This document shows positions 1 through 7,377 of a DNA stretch of 64,000 bases, piece by piece. The translations under genes and the position numbers were made by a program. This DNA is from SXOA01 sp046593355 (lineage in GTDB: Bacteria > Planctomycetota > Planctomycetia > Pirellulales > Pirellulaceae). Each line of letters begins with the position of its first letter. Positions within the stretch are counted from its first letter, which is position 1. The notes under the pieces are model-generated. The model saw only the letters and a program-made list of their open reading frames with translations, was not told where the DNA came from and searched no databases. The stretch lies in assembly GCA_046593355.1 (NCBI GenBank), contig JBKJNY010000185.1, positions 6,765 to 70,764 of the forward strand, in the 5' to 3' direction.

Positions 1-1
1 C

Positions 2-1567
2 ATCAAGAGCGACGTGGACAGGGTTACGTTTGTCCTAAGTGGCTCAAGTCGTGGCATCGACTTTGTCAAATTGTGTGACCATATCGAACAAGTACCTCCA
101 TTAGACACTCGTCAAGTTACCTACATCTTCAAGAATCTTCGCGAGCATTTGCTGCGGCAGCACAATGACATTGACCCAGTCCCCGGCGATGTTCGCAAAA
201 AGTTTGAATACGAATTCCTACCAGCATCGCCTTTTCAGGAGATGTTTGGAGGATATGGCGTATATTCGCGTCCACTTGCACAGGGGCTTTCCCGTTTATT
301 GTCAACACCTCGCGTTCTAAAGCACTTTGTCCGTCGCGTTATCGCAGTATGGACCGCGCTACACGGTGAGGTCGATTTAGATCACGCAATCCTTATATGC
401 GCAATTAGGGTTGCCGCACCGCAGGCATATGAATTCCTACTGGAGCATATTGATGCACTAAGGATTCCGAAGCGAAGCCGAAGAGCGGATGAAAGTGCGG
501 AGTACAAGAAGAGTCGCCGCGAGTTCTTTATCTCTGAATGGAGGAAGTTTACTGAGAATGTAGAATGGGATCGCGATGCCGTGAACCAAATCATATGTTT
601 CATGATACCCTCTGCAAAAGAAGTGTTGAATGTTGATACTGGCAGCGCGACGGAGGGAGTACAGAGCATTGCTCACGGTGAACCGACTGACTATTGGCGG
701 CGTATACAATCTGCGATTATGCCTTTGGGAGAGGTTAGGGACCAGCAAGTGCTACGAGACATCGAGGGATGGAAGGAAACTCGCCTGGAAACCGGCCGGC
801 TGGTTCAACATCTTCTTTCTGGAGGTCGGTATGTCGACGTTTGGGAGTATTTTTCTCGCCGTTGCTCAGATGACATGTTAATGTCACTCGCAGATCAAAT
901 CGTTGATGAGTTACTACAACATGGCGGAGCGGACGCTAGCGGTGACGGCGATGGGCTAATTGCAGTGTGGCGCCAAATTAGCCAACGAGGAGTGTCACGC
1001 GACAGTGCCGCCGACTGGATAGCTGAAAAGACATTGGCAGCATTACCAGTCAGTATTAGGATGGCAAACGACCTGTATTACTACTGGACGGGTGACGAAC
1101 TAAGAGTTTCGGCGGACACTCGTGTAGAGATTCGAAGAGGAATAGTTGAGAAGATGACGTCGCTTTATTCTGAGGAGAACGCATCTCGCCTCGTCGGTGC
1201 CATTTCCAAAGAGTACCCGTGGATAATTCGACATTTAGTCGTGCCGCCTGAGACGAGGAATTCAGATGTGTCATTGTTACGTGAACCGTCCGACTGGGCG
1301 TGGTTCGCTCCATGCCTTTTGGCAGCCGCAGAACTGTCGCCGCAGACGATGATTCCTCAACTTGCCGCACTTGTAGGTCAGCAGCGTGATTCAGGCCGCG
1401 GTCGCATCACGGACATTAATGTTGATTTTGCAATAGCGATGTTTGGACCAGACCTGCATCGCCTTATGGCTATGCTTGCTCGAACAGACGTGGCACTCCC
1501 AGTCGAAGACACTGCGTATTTTCATGAAATTCGCGCTTTTGCTGCTACCTGGCTGGAATCGAATTGA
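2..1567 (+). CDS. KAP-like P-loop NTPase, C-terminal part (5' truncated by window)
   Basis: The reading frame is open from the first codon of the window, so the N-terminus, which would hold the Walker A and B motifs, lies outside. The visible part has the stretch TPRVLKHFVRRVIAVW followed by a segment of the type 'VDLDHAILICAIRVAAPQAY', which resembles the region after the NTPase core in KAP-family proteins, often found in membrane-associated or phage-defence proteins. The rest is helical with no membrane segment. It is visibly richer in A+T than the genes to its right, which suggests transfer. It lies outside the tRNA-bounded island. Family assignment is from memory of the pattern, so it is moderate. 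Confidence 0.5.
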   Translation: MKSDVDRVTFVLSGSSRGIDFVKLCDHIEQVPPLDTRQVTYIFKNLREHLLRQHNDIDPVPGDVRKKFEYEFLPASPFQEMFGGYGVYSRPLAQGLSRLLSTPRVLKHFVRRVIAVWTALHGEVDLDHAILICAIRVAAPQAYEFLLEHIDALRIPKRSRRADESAEYKKSRREFFISEWRKFTENVEWDRDAVNQIICFMIPSAKEVLNVDTGSATEGVQSIAHGEPTDYWRRIQSAIMPLGEVRDQQVLRDIEGWKETRLETGRLVQHLLSGGRYVDVWEYFSRRCSDDMLMSLADQIVDELLQHGGADASGDGDGLIAVWRQISQRGVSRDSAADWIAEKTLAALPVSIRMANDLYYYWTGDELRVSADTRVEIRRGIVEKMTSLYSEENASRLVGAISKEYPWIIRHLVVPPETRNSDVSLLREPSDWAWFAPCLLAAAELSPQTMIPQLAALVGQQRDSGRGRITDINVDFAIAMFGPDLHRLMAMLARTDVALPVEDTAYFHEIRAFAATWLESN

Positions 1568-1696
1568 GGACGGCCACGATGTTGCCGTCGAGCAAAGCTA
1601 CACATTGTCTTTCGCGAAATGTCCGGCCTGCCATTGGAAATCCCGGCACACTGCTTCGGCGATCCGCAGGTTCCGTTCTTGATCGTTGGTAGTCAT
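1565..1696 (-). pseudogene. Frameshifted small planctomycete-type ORF
   Basis: A GGAGG ribosome site precedes ATG at 1696, and the first 32 codons read MTTNDQERNLRIAEAVCRDF followed by WQAGHFAKDNV and a stop. In the next frame the sequence continues as CVALLDGNIVAVL, a natural continuation, which indicates a one-base frameshift near 1600. The 3' end runs into the stop of the KAP-like gene. Small proteins with an 'ALLDG.VVA' ending are common in planctomycetes. The function is unknown. Confidence 0.35.
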
Positions 1697-1716
1697 GGCA
1701 GCCTCCCAATCGTAGC

Positions 1717-1761
1717 CGGCACACTCCGTGTGCCGACATGTCCGCTCACGGAGTGAGCGGA
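1717..1761. repeat. Pair of perfect hairpins
   Basis: Two adjacent inverted repeats: CGGCACAC-tcc-GTGTGCCG (1717-1735) and TCCGCTCAC-gga-GTGAGCGGA (1741-1761). Neither is followed by a T run. They lie between two broken genes and resemble the short palindromic extragenic repeats common between planctomycete genes. Confidence 0.6.
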
Positions 1762-1771
1762 CTACTATCGC

Positions 1772-2023
1772 TTAACCGAACAGTTCCAGCAGCGGCTCGC
1801 CGGTGGAGACGGGGCGGGTGAAGCCGTCGCGGCCGAGGCGGAGGTCGAGGGGGACGCCGAGAGAATGGAAGATGGTGGCGCCGAGGTCTTGGGGACGGAC
1901 CGGCCGGTCCTTCACATAGGCGCCGTGCTTGTCGGACTCGCCGTAGAGCCTTCCACCGCGTGTGCCGCGGCCGGCGATGATGGTGGAGCAGAAGAACCAG
2001 TGTTGGCGTCCGTGCCCTTTGTG
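1772..2023 (-). pseudogene. DUF1501-family C-terminal remnant
   Basis: Minus-strand translation between two stops gives GRQHWFFCSTIIAGRGTRGG, then RLYGESDKHGAYVKDRPVRP, QDLGATIFHSLGVPLDLRLG and an ending in GEPLLELFG. This matches the C-terminal part of DUF1501 (sulfatase-like, alkaline-phosphatase-fold) proteins: the GRDHW-type box, the LYGESD box and the 'D.GATI...LGV' box. Everything upstream of a TAG at 2024-2026 is missing, so this is a truncated remnant of about 83 codons. DUF1501 is strongly expanded in planctomycetes, so the remnant also points to the host phylum. Confidence 0.7.
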
Positions 2024-2098
2024 CTACAACTGATTCAGTACTCACTTCTATCTCACCCTGCCCTTGATACGCCAGCTTCTGGCCTCTGACTTCTCCCC

Positions 2099-3499
2099 AT
2101 GAAACTCCACTTCCTTGGCGCGAACCGGCAAGTTACCGGGTCGCGGTATGTGCTCGATGTGGCTGGCAAGCAGATCATGATTGACTGCGGACTGTTTCAG
2201 GAGCGGCCGTATGAGGGGCGGAACTGGACGCCGTGCCCGGTGGGGGCGGGGAATATCGATGTGATGCTGCTGACGCATGCCCATATCGACCATAGCGGGC
2301 TGATTCCGCGATTCGTGAAGGAGGGGTTCCGCGGCAAGATCATCACCACCGAGCCGACGGTCGCGCTGGCGGACGTGATGCTCAAGGATTCCGCCCAGAT
2401 TCAGGCCGAAGACATGGAGTACAAAAAGAAACGGCACGCCCGCGAAGGGCGAAAGGGAAAGTACCCGGAAGAGCCGCTCTACAGCGAGCAGGACGCCGTG
2501 GACGCGATCAAGCTGCTCGAAGGCGTGGGCTACAACACGCCGGTCCAGGTCACCGATGCCGTCACAGCAGTGTTCCACGACGCTGGGCATATCCTCGGCT
2601 CCTCCATGATCGAGCTGCTGGTGAAGGAGAACGGCAAGGAGACGCGGGTCGTTTTCTCCGGCGACGTGGGGCAGTGGAACAAGCCGATCATCCGAGACCC
2701 GAGCCTGCTGGAGCGGGCCGACTATGTCATCATGGAATCGACGTATGGCGACCGGCTGCACGAACAGGCGGGGGACATCGCCTCGCAGCTCGAAACCATC
2801 GTCAAAGAGACGCGGCTCCGCGGCGGCAACGTGGTGATTCCCACCTTCGCCACCGAGCGGGCCCAGGAATTGATGTACTACTTCGGCAAACTCGTTCACG
2901 CCGGCCGCCTGGAACCAACCAAGGTCTTTCTCGACAGCCCGATGGCCCTCGACATCACTGCCGTGTTCCTCAAATACCAGGCGTACTTTGACGACGAGAT
3001 GCTGCGGCTGCTCGACTCCAAAACGCCCCCGCTGCAGTATCCCGGCCTGACCCTCTGCCGCACCGCCGACCAGTCCAAAGCCATCAACTTCGTCCGGGAG
3101 CCGTGCATCATCATGTCGAGCAGTGGGATGTGCAACGCGGGGCGGATCAAGCACCATCTGAGAAACAACATCGAGCGAGCGGACAGCACGATCCTGTTCG
3201 TCGGCCATCAAGGAGACGGCACGCTCGGCTCGCAGATTCTCCGCGGCGACCGCGAGGTGCGGATCTTCAACCAGATGTACCGCGTGCAGGCCAAAATCGC
3301 CCAGATCTTCGGCTTCTCCGCTCACGCTGACAAAGCCGGGCTGCTCAAGTGGCTCACAAGTTTCAAGCCGCAGCCGAAGAACGTCTTTTTGACTCACGGC
3401 GATGAAAAGGTGGCCCTCAGCCTGGCAGACCACATCGAAAAAGTCGTCGGCTGGCCGGTGCATGTCCCGCGGTATCAGGAGGTGGTGGAGCTTATCTGA
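2099..3499 (+). CDS. MBL-fold/beta-CASP ribonuclease-like hydrolase
   Basis: This 466-aa protein is a metallo-beta-lactamase with an inserted beta-CASP domain, a family of RNA-processing exo/endonucleases related to CPSF73 and RNase J. Visible features are the metal motif HAHIDH (about residues 60-65), the GHILGSS loop, the FSGD metal aspartate, a beta-CASP domain with PTFATERAQE and SSSGMCNAGR, and the C-terminal FGFSAHAD and FLTHGD (RMMBL) boxes. The length fits the family. It is intact and lies in the host flank. Its last 25 bases overlap the 3' end of the integrase frame on the other strand, a consequence of the integrase reading out of the island. Confidence 0.9.
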   Translation: MKLHFLGANRQVTGSRYVLDVAGKQIMIDCGLFQERPYEGRNWTPCPVGAGNIDVMLLTHAHIDHSGLIPRFVKEGFRGKIITTEPTVALADVMLKDSAQIQAEDMEYKKKRHAREGRKGKYPEEPLYSEQDAVDAIKLLEGVGYNTPVQVTDAVTAVFHDAGHILGSSMIELLVKENGKETRVVFSGDVGQWNKPIIRDPSLLERADYVIMESTYGDRLHEQAGDIASQLETIVKETRLRGGNVVIPTFATERAQELMYYFGKLVHAGRLEPTKVFLDSPMALDITAVFLKYQAYFDDEMLRLLDSKTPPLQYPGLTLCRTADQSKAINFVREPCIIMSSSGMCNAGRIKHHLRNNIERADSTILFVGHQGDGTLGSQILRGDREVRIFNQMYRVQAKIAQIFGFSAHADKAGLLKWLTSFKPQPKNVFLTHGDEKVALSLADHIEKVVGWPVHVPRYQEVVELI

Positions 3500-5019
3500 C
3501 GACGAACGCCGCATTGCGGGAACGTCCAATGTTTGCGATACTGCCAAGTAGCAATCTTGAAGGCCAGCCGCCGGCAGTTCCAGAGCGAATCCCCACGAAC
3601 CTGCCGCCGGAGCAAAGTGTCCTCAGGAAAGCAACCCCCGGGGTGTAGCGTAACTTGGCTAGCGCGTCTGCATGGGGTGCAGAAGGTTGCAGGTTCAAAT
3701 CCTGTCACCCCGACTTTGTCAGTTATTGAACTTTGATGACAAGCAGCGACAAAACCCTTGCTATCGCAAGGGTTATCGCTTTTCTTGGCGTGCCGATGAG
3801 CGACAGGCTGTGACACTTGTTGTCCAGGAAAGACGTTCGAAATGCAGCGCAGTTGCAGCGCTGCTGATCCGTCGCTTTCCGGGTCGTCGCTGACCTTCGT
3901 ACTCTTCGGAGATCGTGGGACAGGCAAGGAAGCTAACGCTCTCGCTTGGTCCTCAATCCCGATGTGGGTGTATTTCATCGTGGTCCGAACGTCTGAATGC
4001 CGGGCTAGCTCTTTGGCCTGCGGTACGGTCGCTCCGTTTCGCAGAAGTTCGGTAATGTGGGTATGCCGCCCTGCGGCATGAAAGTCGGCAATCCCCTCGG
4101 CAGTCTGATAGGGAATTCCAGCACTCTCTAAGTCCTTTTTCACCATCACCCAAGTCTTGCGGCGATCCAGCTTGGGAAAAAGCCTCTCGCTGGGATTCAT
4201 CCCCTCCAACCAATCGGGAAGAATTTCCAGAAGGTGCGAATGGAGCGGCAACACGTCCTTCCGGCGGTGCTTGGAAAACGCGGCCTCCACCGTGACTGTG
4301 GGAGGATCGCCGCTGAGCGTGAAGCTTCGCGGCGTCAAGCTTGCCATTTCGTTCTTGCGCAGGCCGGTCATGAACGAGAAGAGGTAGATCCGGGCTCGTT
4401 CTTCCCCGGTATATTTTTGGATGCGAATCGGACTGGTTTTGGCCGCTTCCATCAATTGGGAGAATTCTTTTTCGGTAAGCGCCCGTCGAGGATGCCGAAT
4501 GTCGAGTTCGGCATTGAGCGTTTCCAGAGTCACCAGCGGATTTGCCGCGAGGCGTTTGGAATTGATGCACCACGCGACGAAGTTTCCCAGCGCTTGCAAA
4601 TAATGATTGTAGGTCCGGCTCCCCAGCTTTTCCTCAATCCGCAATTGCTGAAGATATTCACGGACCGGCTCGGCTTGGATGTCCGCCAACGTGATGAATC
4701 CACAGCCGGAGCAAATCCGCTTTACCCGCCATATGACCGTCGTGACGTAGCGAGGAACATTCCCGTGCAAACTCGCTTCAAATTTCGGGAGTAGATCCTC
4801 AATCGAAGTCTGACGATGTTCCGCCAGACACTCTTGATCGGGATCGATGAGACCCATTTTTCGGAGCCGGGCATCCGACTCCAGCTTTCCAGCAAGCTGC
4901 TCCGTGAGGGCTTTGTCGGTAAAGCCCTTCACCGTTTTGCGTTTCCCTTCGTGGTTGGTGTACTGAATCGAGTACAGGGAGTTCTTGCGAGACTTTTTGC
5001 GGCGAAAGATGGAAGCCAT
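3475..5019 (-). CDS. int: Tyrosine recombinase (island integrase), C-terminus altered by integration
   Basis: The start is ATG 5019 (MASIFRRKKSRKNSLYSIQY), preceded by AAAGGA; an in-frame ATG 57 bases upstream lacks a good ribosome site. An N-terminal SAM-like core-binding domain is followed by the catalytic domain: TGLRKNE (Arg), FHAAGRHTHITELL (His/Arg box), ARHSDVRTTMKYTH (His and Tyr nucleophile). The His-Arg box has one residue more than the usual HxxR. After about residue 435 the frame runs through the 27-bp att core as VGVTGFEPA, through the tRNA-Pro and into the MBL gene. These last roughly 70 codons are host sequence. The probable native tail lies at 63252-63519. With the HTH gene just upstream, it should catalyse integration and excision at the tRNA. 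Confidence 0.9.
   Translation of the reverse strand: MASIFRRKKSRKNSLYSIQYTNHEGKRKTVKGFTDKALTEQLAGKLESDARLRKMGLIDPDQECLAEHRQTSIEDLLPKFEASLHGNVPRYVTTVIWRVKRICSGCGFITLADIQAEPVREYLQQLRIEEKLGSRTYNHYLQALGNFVAWCINSKRLAANPLVTLETLNAELDIRHPRRALTEKEFSQLMEAAKTSPIRIQKYTGEERARIYLFSFMTGLRKNEMASLTPRSFTLSGDPPTVTVEAAFSKHRRKDVLPLHSHLLEILPDWLEGMNPSERLFPKLDRRKTWVMVKKDLESAGIPYQTAEGIADFHAAGRHTHITELLRNGATVPQAKELARHSDVRTTMKYTHIGIEDQARALASLPVPRSPKSTKVSDDPESDGSAALQLRCISNVFPGQQVSQPVAHRHAKKSDNPCDSKGFVAACHQSSITDKVGVTGFEPATFCTPCRRASQVTLHPGGCFPEDTLLRRQVRGDSLWNCRRLAFKIATWQYRKHWTFPQCGVRRQISSTTS
3639..3713 (+). tRNA. tRNA-Pro (anticodon GGG)
   Basis: A cloverleaf can be drawn: acceptor CGGGGTG/CACCCCG, D-arm GCG...CGC with TTGGC in the loop, anticodon stem TCTGC/GCAGA with loop ATGGGGT (anticodon GGG), and T-arm GCAGG-TTCAAAT-CCTGT. 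The discriminator is A, and CCA is not encoded. The 3' half forms the left attachment site of the island. The integration restores the gene exactly, so it remains functional. Confidence 0.93.
3689..3715 (+). repeat. attL: 27-bp core, identical to attR
   Basis: The 27 bases from GCAGGTTCAAAT to CCCCGACT cover the T-arm and 3' acceptor strand of tRNA-Pro. They recur exactly at 63493-63519, 59.8 kb away. Sequence diverges immediately on both sides. A tyrosine-recombinase gene is adjacent and reads across the core. Confidence 0.9.
3753..3774 (+). terminator. Hairpin downstream of tRNA-Pro
   Basis: AACCCTTGC-tatc-GCAAGGGTT is a perfect 9-bp stem followed by ATCGCTTTTCTT. It lies just inside the island, 40 bases after the tRNA, and may end tRNA transcription in the integrated state. 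On the minus strand it lies inside the integrase frame. Confidence 0.5.
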
Positions 5020-5039
5020 AGTTGAAAAATCCTTTCGGA

Positions 5040-5276
5040 CTAACGGGACTTGGTTGTAGGGGAATGGGGAGGGCAACCGTCATCGATCCATTGCCGCACT
5101 TCGGCATACCGCCAGCGCACGACACCCCCCAATCGAATTGGGTGAAGGAGTTTGCCGGCGCTGAGCAGCCGCCAGACCGTACGCGAGCTCACACCCAAGA
5201 TCGTAGCGAGTTCATCCACCGAGATCAGGATGGGTGGCGGTAAATCCGCTTCGGTGGGAGCTGGTGAGAATCGCAT
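5040..5276 (-). CDS. Excisionase-like helix-turn-helix protein
   Basis: A 78-aa protein with a MerR/AlpA-type winged HTH: ISVDELATILGVSSRTVWRL followed by LSAGKLLHPIRLGGVVRWRY. This is the pattern of recombination directionality factors (Xis/AlpA, 'helix-turn-helix domain, excisionase family'). GAGGT precedes ATG 5276. It ends 20 bases before the integrase start, the usual xis-int arrangement, and would bias recombination toward excision or regulate int. Confidence 0.8.
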   Translation of the reverse strand: MRFSPAPTEADLPPPILISVDELATILGVSSRTVWRLLSAGKLLHPIRLGGVVRWRYAEVRQWIDDGCPPHSPTTKSR

Positions 5277-5321
5277 AGTTACCTCGGACGCTAAGGCCGC
5301 CTACGGGTGAATGGTCGCTTC

Positions 5322-6921
5322 TCAAAGAAACAGATTGTCCATGTCATCAAGCTGGCTGAGATCTGGTTTGCGCTTGGGAGGCGCGGGAACGGGAGCAGGT
5401 GGTGGCACCGGGAGAGGCGGACTCACGACGACAATCGCATCCGGTACGGGATTGGGAACTGGCTCAGGTTCGGGCGCCAGTTCGGGCTGAGGCTCAACTA
5501 CAAGCGGCTCGGCCTTGAACTTCACGCCGAATTTCTGAGCTTGTTCCTTGGTCCAGGGCTTCAGCAGTTGGGCCGAAACCTCGCGGGGGACAAAGGCAGG
5601 CACATCGGGGCTCGGAGGAATCAAGTCATGGTCAAACAGCCCATCTCCGGGCAGATTTCCCACAAGATTCCCTTGGGTGCGGGTACGGTAATACCCGGTC
5701 AGGCCGTTTTCCCGATTGCAGGGATCGGCCGACATGAACTCCGACGGCAGAACCGTCCGCCGGGTAACGACCTGTTGCGACCGGGTAGTAGTGCTGCCTC
5801 CCTGCCCTCCCCAGGTATTGTTGGTCGTGTATTGGTCTATTTCCTGGTCGCCGAAGAGTTTCGAGGCGCGGTCACTGGTCTCGGGGTCCTCCAGACGACC
5901 AAAAAAGTGATTGCCGATCTGGCCGAGAATTTCGTCGGCGAGATACGGTCCATAGAGGTGGTTATCTCGCAAGCCAGAAATTGTCTGGAAATTTATTGAC
6001 ACACATGCTCCACGTGATCTTCCTTTTTTCAAAATCGAAACCAATCCATCCAGTTTTCCGCACTCGGAAAGCTCATCCAGGATGAACCAGGTTCGCCGCG
6101 TGAAACTCTCACTTTGCCCGAGGATATAGTCCGTCGCCCGCTTGAAGATCGCGCGATTGATGGCGTCGATTGCGGAGCGGCTGATTTCGGAATTTCCCAT
6201 CACCAGGATGCTTTCTCCCTGGCTCCATTCCTCCAGCGAAACACCCCGCTGGGCGGACTCCCATGCCGCGGCGACACTTTCCAGCGGGAGGAGTTTGGCG
6301 GCAATCGTCGAAAAGATGTTGTCGAGCAGCCGCTCGTCGTGGAAATATCTGGCAATGATGTCGCGTGTCTCTGGATGCCGTTTCAAAATGGCTTTGAGCC
6401 GCTTCGGTCGCGCCAATCCCCGAATGAGATCGGCAAATGTCCAGTGATGGCCGCTCAGCATGTAGCTCAACACCACGCCGTAGAGCAGGTGGCGTGAGGC
6501 ATTCGAGAAAAAGGGCTGGCTCTCGTGCTCGCTGGGAATCAGCGTGAAGGCCAGCTCCACGGCGACACGAGGTTCCCGAACGTCGCGGCAGAGATCCCAA
6601 TACGCCCCCCGAGCATCAAACGGATTGAGCGTGATGATCTCGGCATGGGGGGAAATTTTATCCAAAAGTGGCAATACATCCTGTTTCGCATCGTAGACCA
6701 AGGCTCGCTTATCTAGTCCTGTCCCCACGTCGCGCAGGGCGTCCTGCATGAGCAAGCGCTGAATGAATGATTGTCTTGCCACTCCCCGTGGCGCCAATCG
6801 CGGCAAACATACTCGTCGCTTCGGACTCCGGCAAATCCACCAGTCCCCAGCGCAACGTGGAGCGGCGCGCGGGCGCTGGTTTCTCTGGCTTCTCGAACCA
6901 GCCTGATAATAGCCTCAACAT
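5322..6921 (-). pseudogene. TraD/TraG-type coupling protein, broken by a 4-bp duplication
   Basis: The N-terminal frame (ATG 6921, GGAGG upstream) ends in the Walker A motif FAAIGATGSGKTII, then shifts out of frame. The next frame resumes with QRLLMQDALRDVG and reads to 5322 with TraD-type features: DAKQDVLPLL, a Walker B region TWFILDELSECG, and a proline-rich tail. At 6761-6768 the sequence GAAT is doubled; removing one copy restores K-T-I-I-Q-R-L-L exactly. Intact, it would be the hexameric ATPase that delivers relaxase-bound DNA to a secretion channel. It lies downstream of the relaxase in the mobilisation module. A sequencing error cannot be excluded. Confidence 0.8.
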
Positions 6922-6970
6922 TTTTTGCCGACCTCCACAACCAAGAGCGTCCCGATCCAAAACGGCTACG

Positions 6971-7372
6971 CTAAAACGAATCGGGGGATTTCCGCCGCGC
7001 TTGGCGGGAGGAGCGATTGACAGACTTCAGATGGGAACCACGGCGCGGCAAATCTTCGTCCGTTCCGCCACCCAGGCCGTTCCAGGGCTGGGTCCAAACG
7101 AGCAAGATGGCGATGAACAGCGCCAAAAAGAGCCACGGGTCGCGAAGACAAGCCTGCCACATCCAGGGAATTGCGGCGACCGTGAAGTGGTAGACGCCTG
7201 TCAGCGCCCCTCGTACGAGGAGCGTGCCGATGAATAACATCACAGTGAGAATGACGATCGCGATGATCGCCACGAACACTCCGCGCACGGCGTCTCGGAC
7301 TCCGTCTGGCGAGGTGTCGGCCAGAGCCGATCGCAACCGGGAACGTGTCGAAGGTCTGGAAGGACGACGCAT
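6971..7372 (-). CDS. Small membrane protein of the mobilisation module
   Basis: A 133-aa protein with two predicted membrane segments (GVFVAIIAIVILTVMLFIG, about residues 31-50, and DPWLFLALFIAILLVW, about 78-93) between basic tails. It lies between relaxase and coupling protein. Its GGAGGT ribosome site overlaps the relaxase stop, so translation is probably coupled. By position it may correspond to the membrane-anchor part of a coupling protein, whose own visible N-terminus has no membrane segment. No family is recognised. Confidence 0.65.
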   Translation of the reverse strand: MRRPSRPSTRSRLRSALADTSPDGVRDAVRGVFVAIIAIVILTVMLFIGTLLVRGALTGVYHFTVAAIPWMWQACLRDPWLFLALFIAILLVWTQPWNGLGGGTDEDLPRRGSHLKSVNRSSRQARRKSPDSF

Positions 7373-7377
7373 GGGAG

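Noticed and set aside
2048..3547. Minus-strand open frame of 499 codons
   Set aside because: It is antisense to the MBL/beta-CASP gene, whose motifs are complete; the frame is rich in His, Asp and Arg as typical for a G+C-rich shadow.
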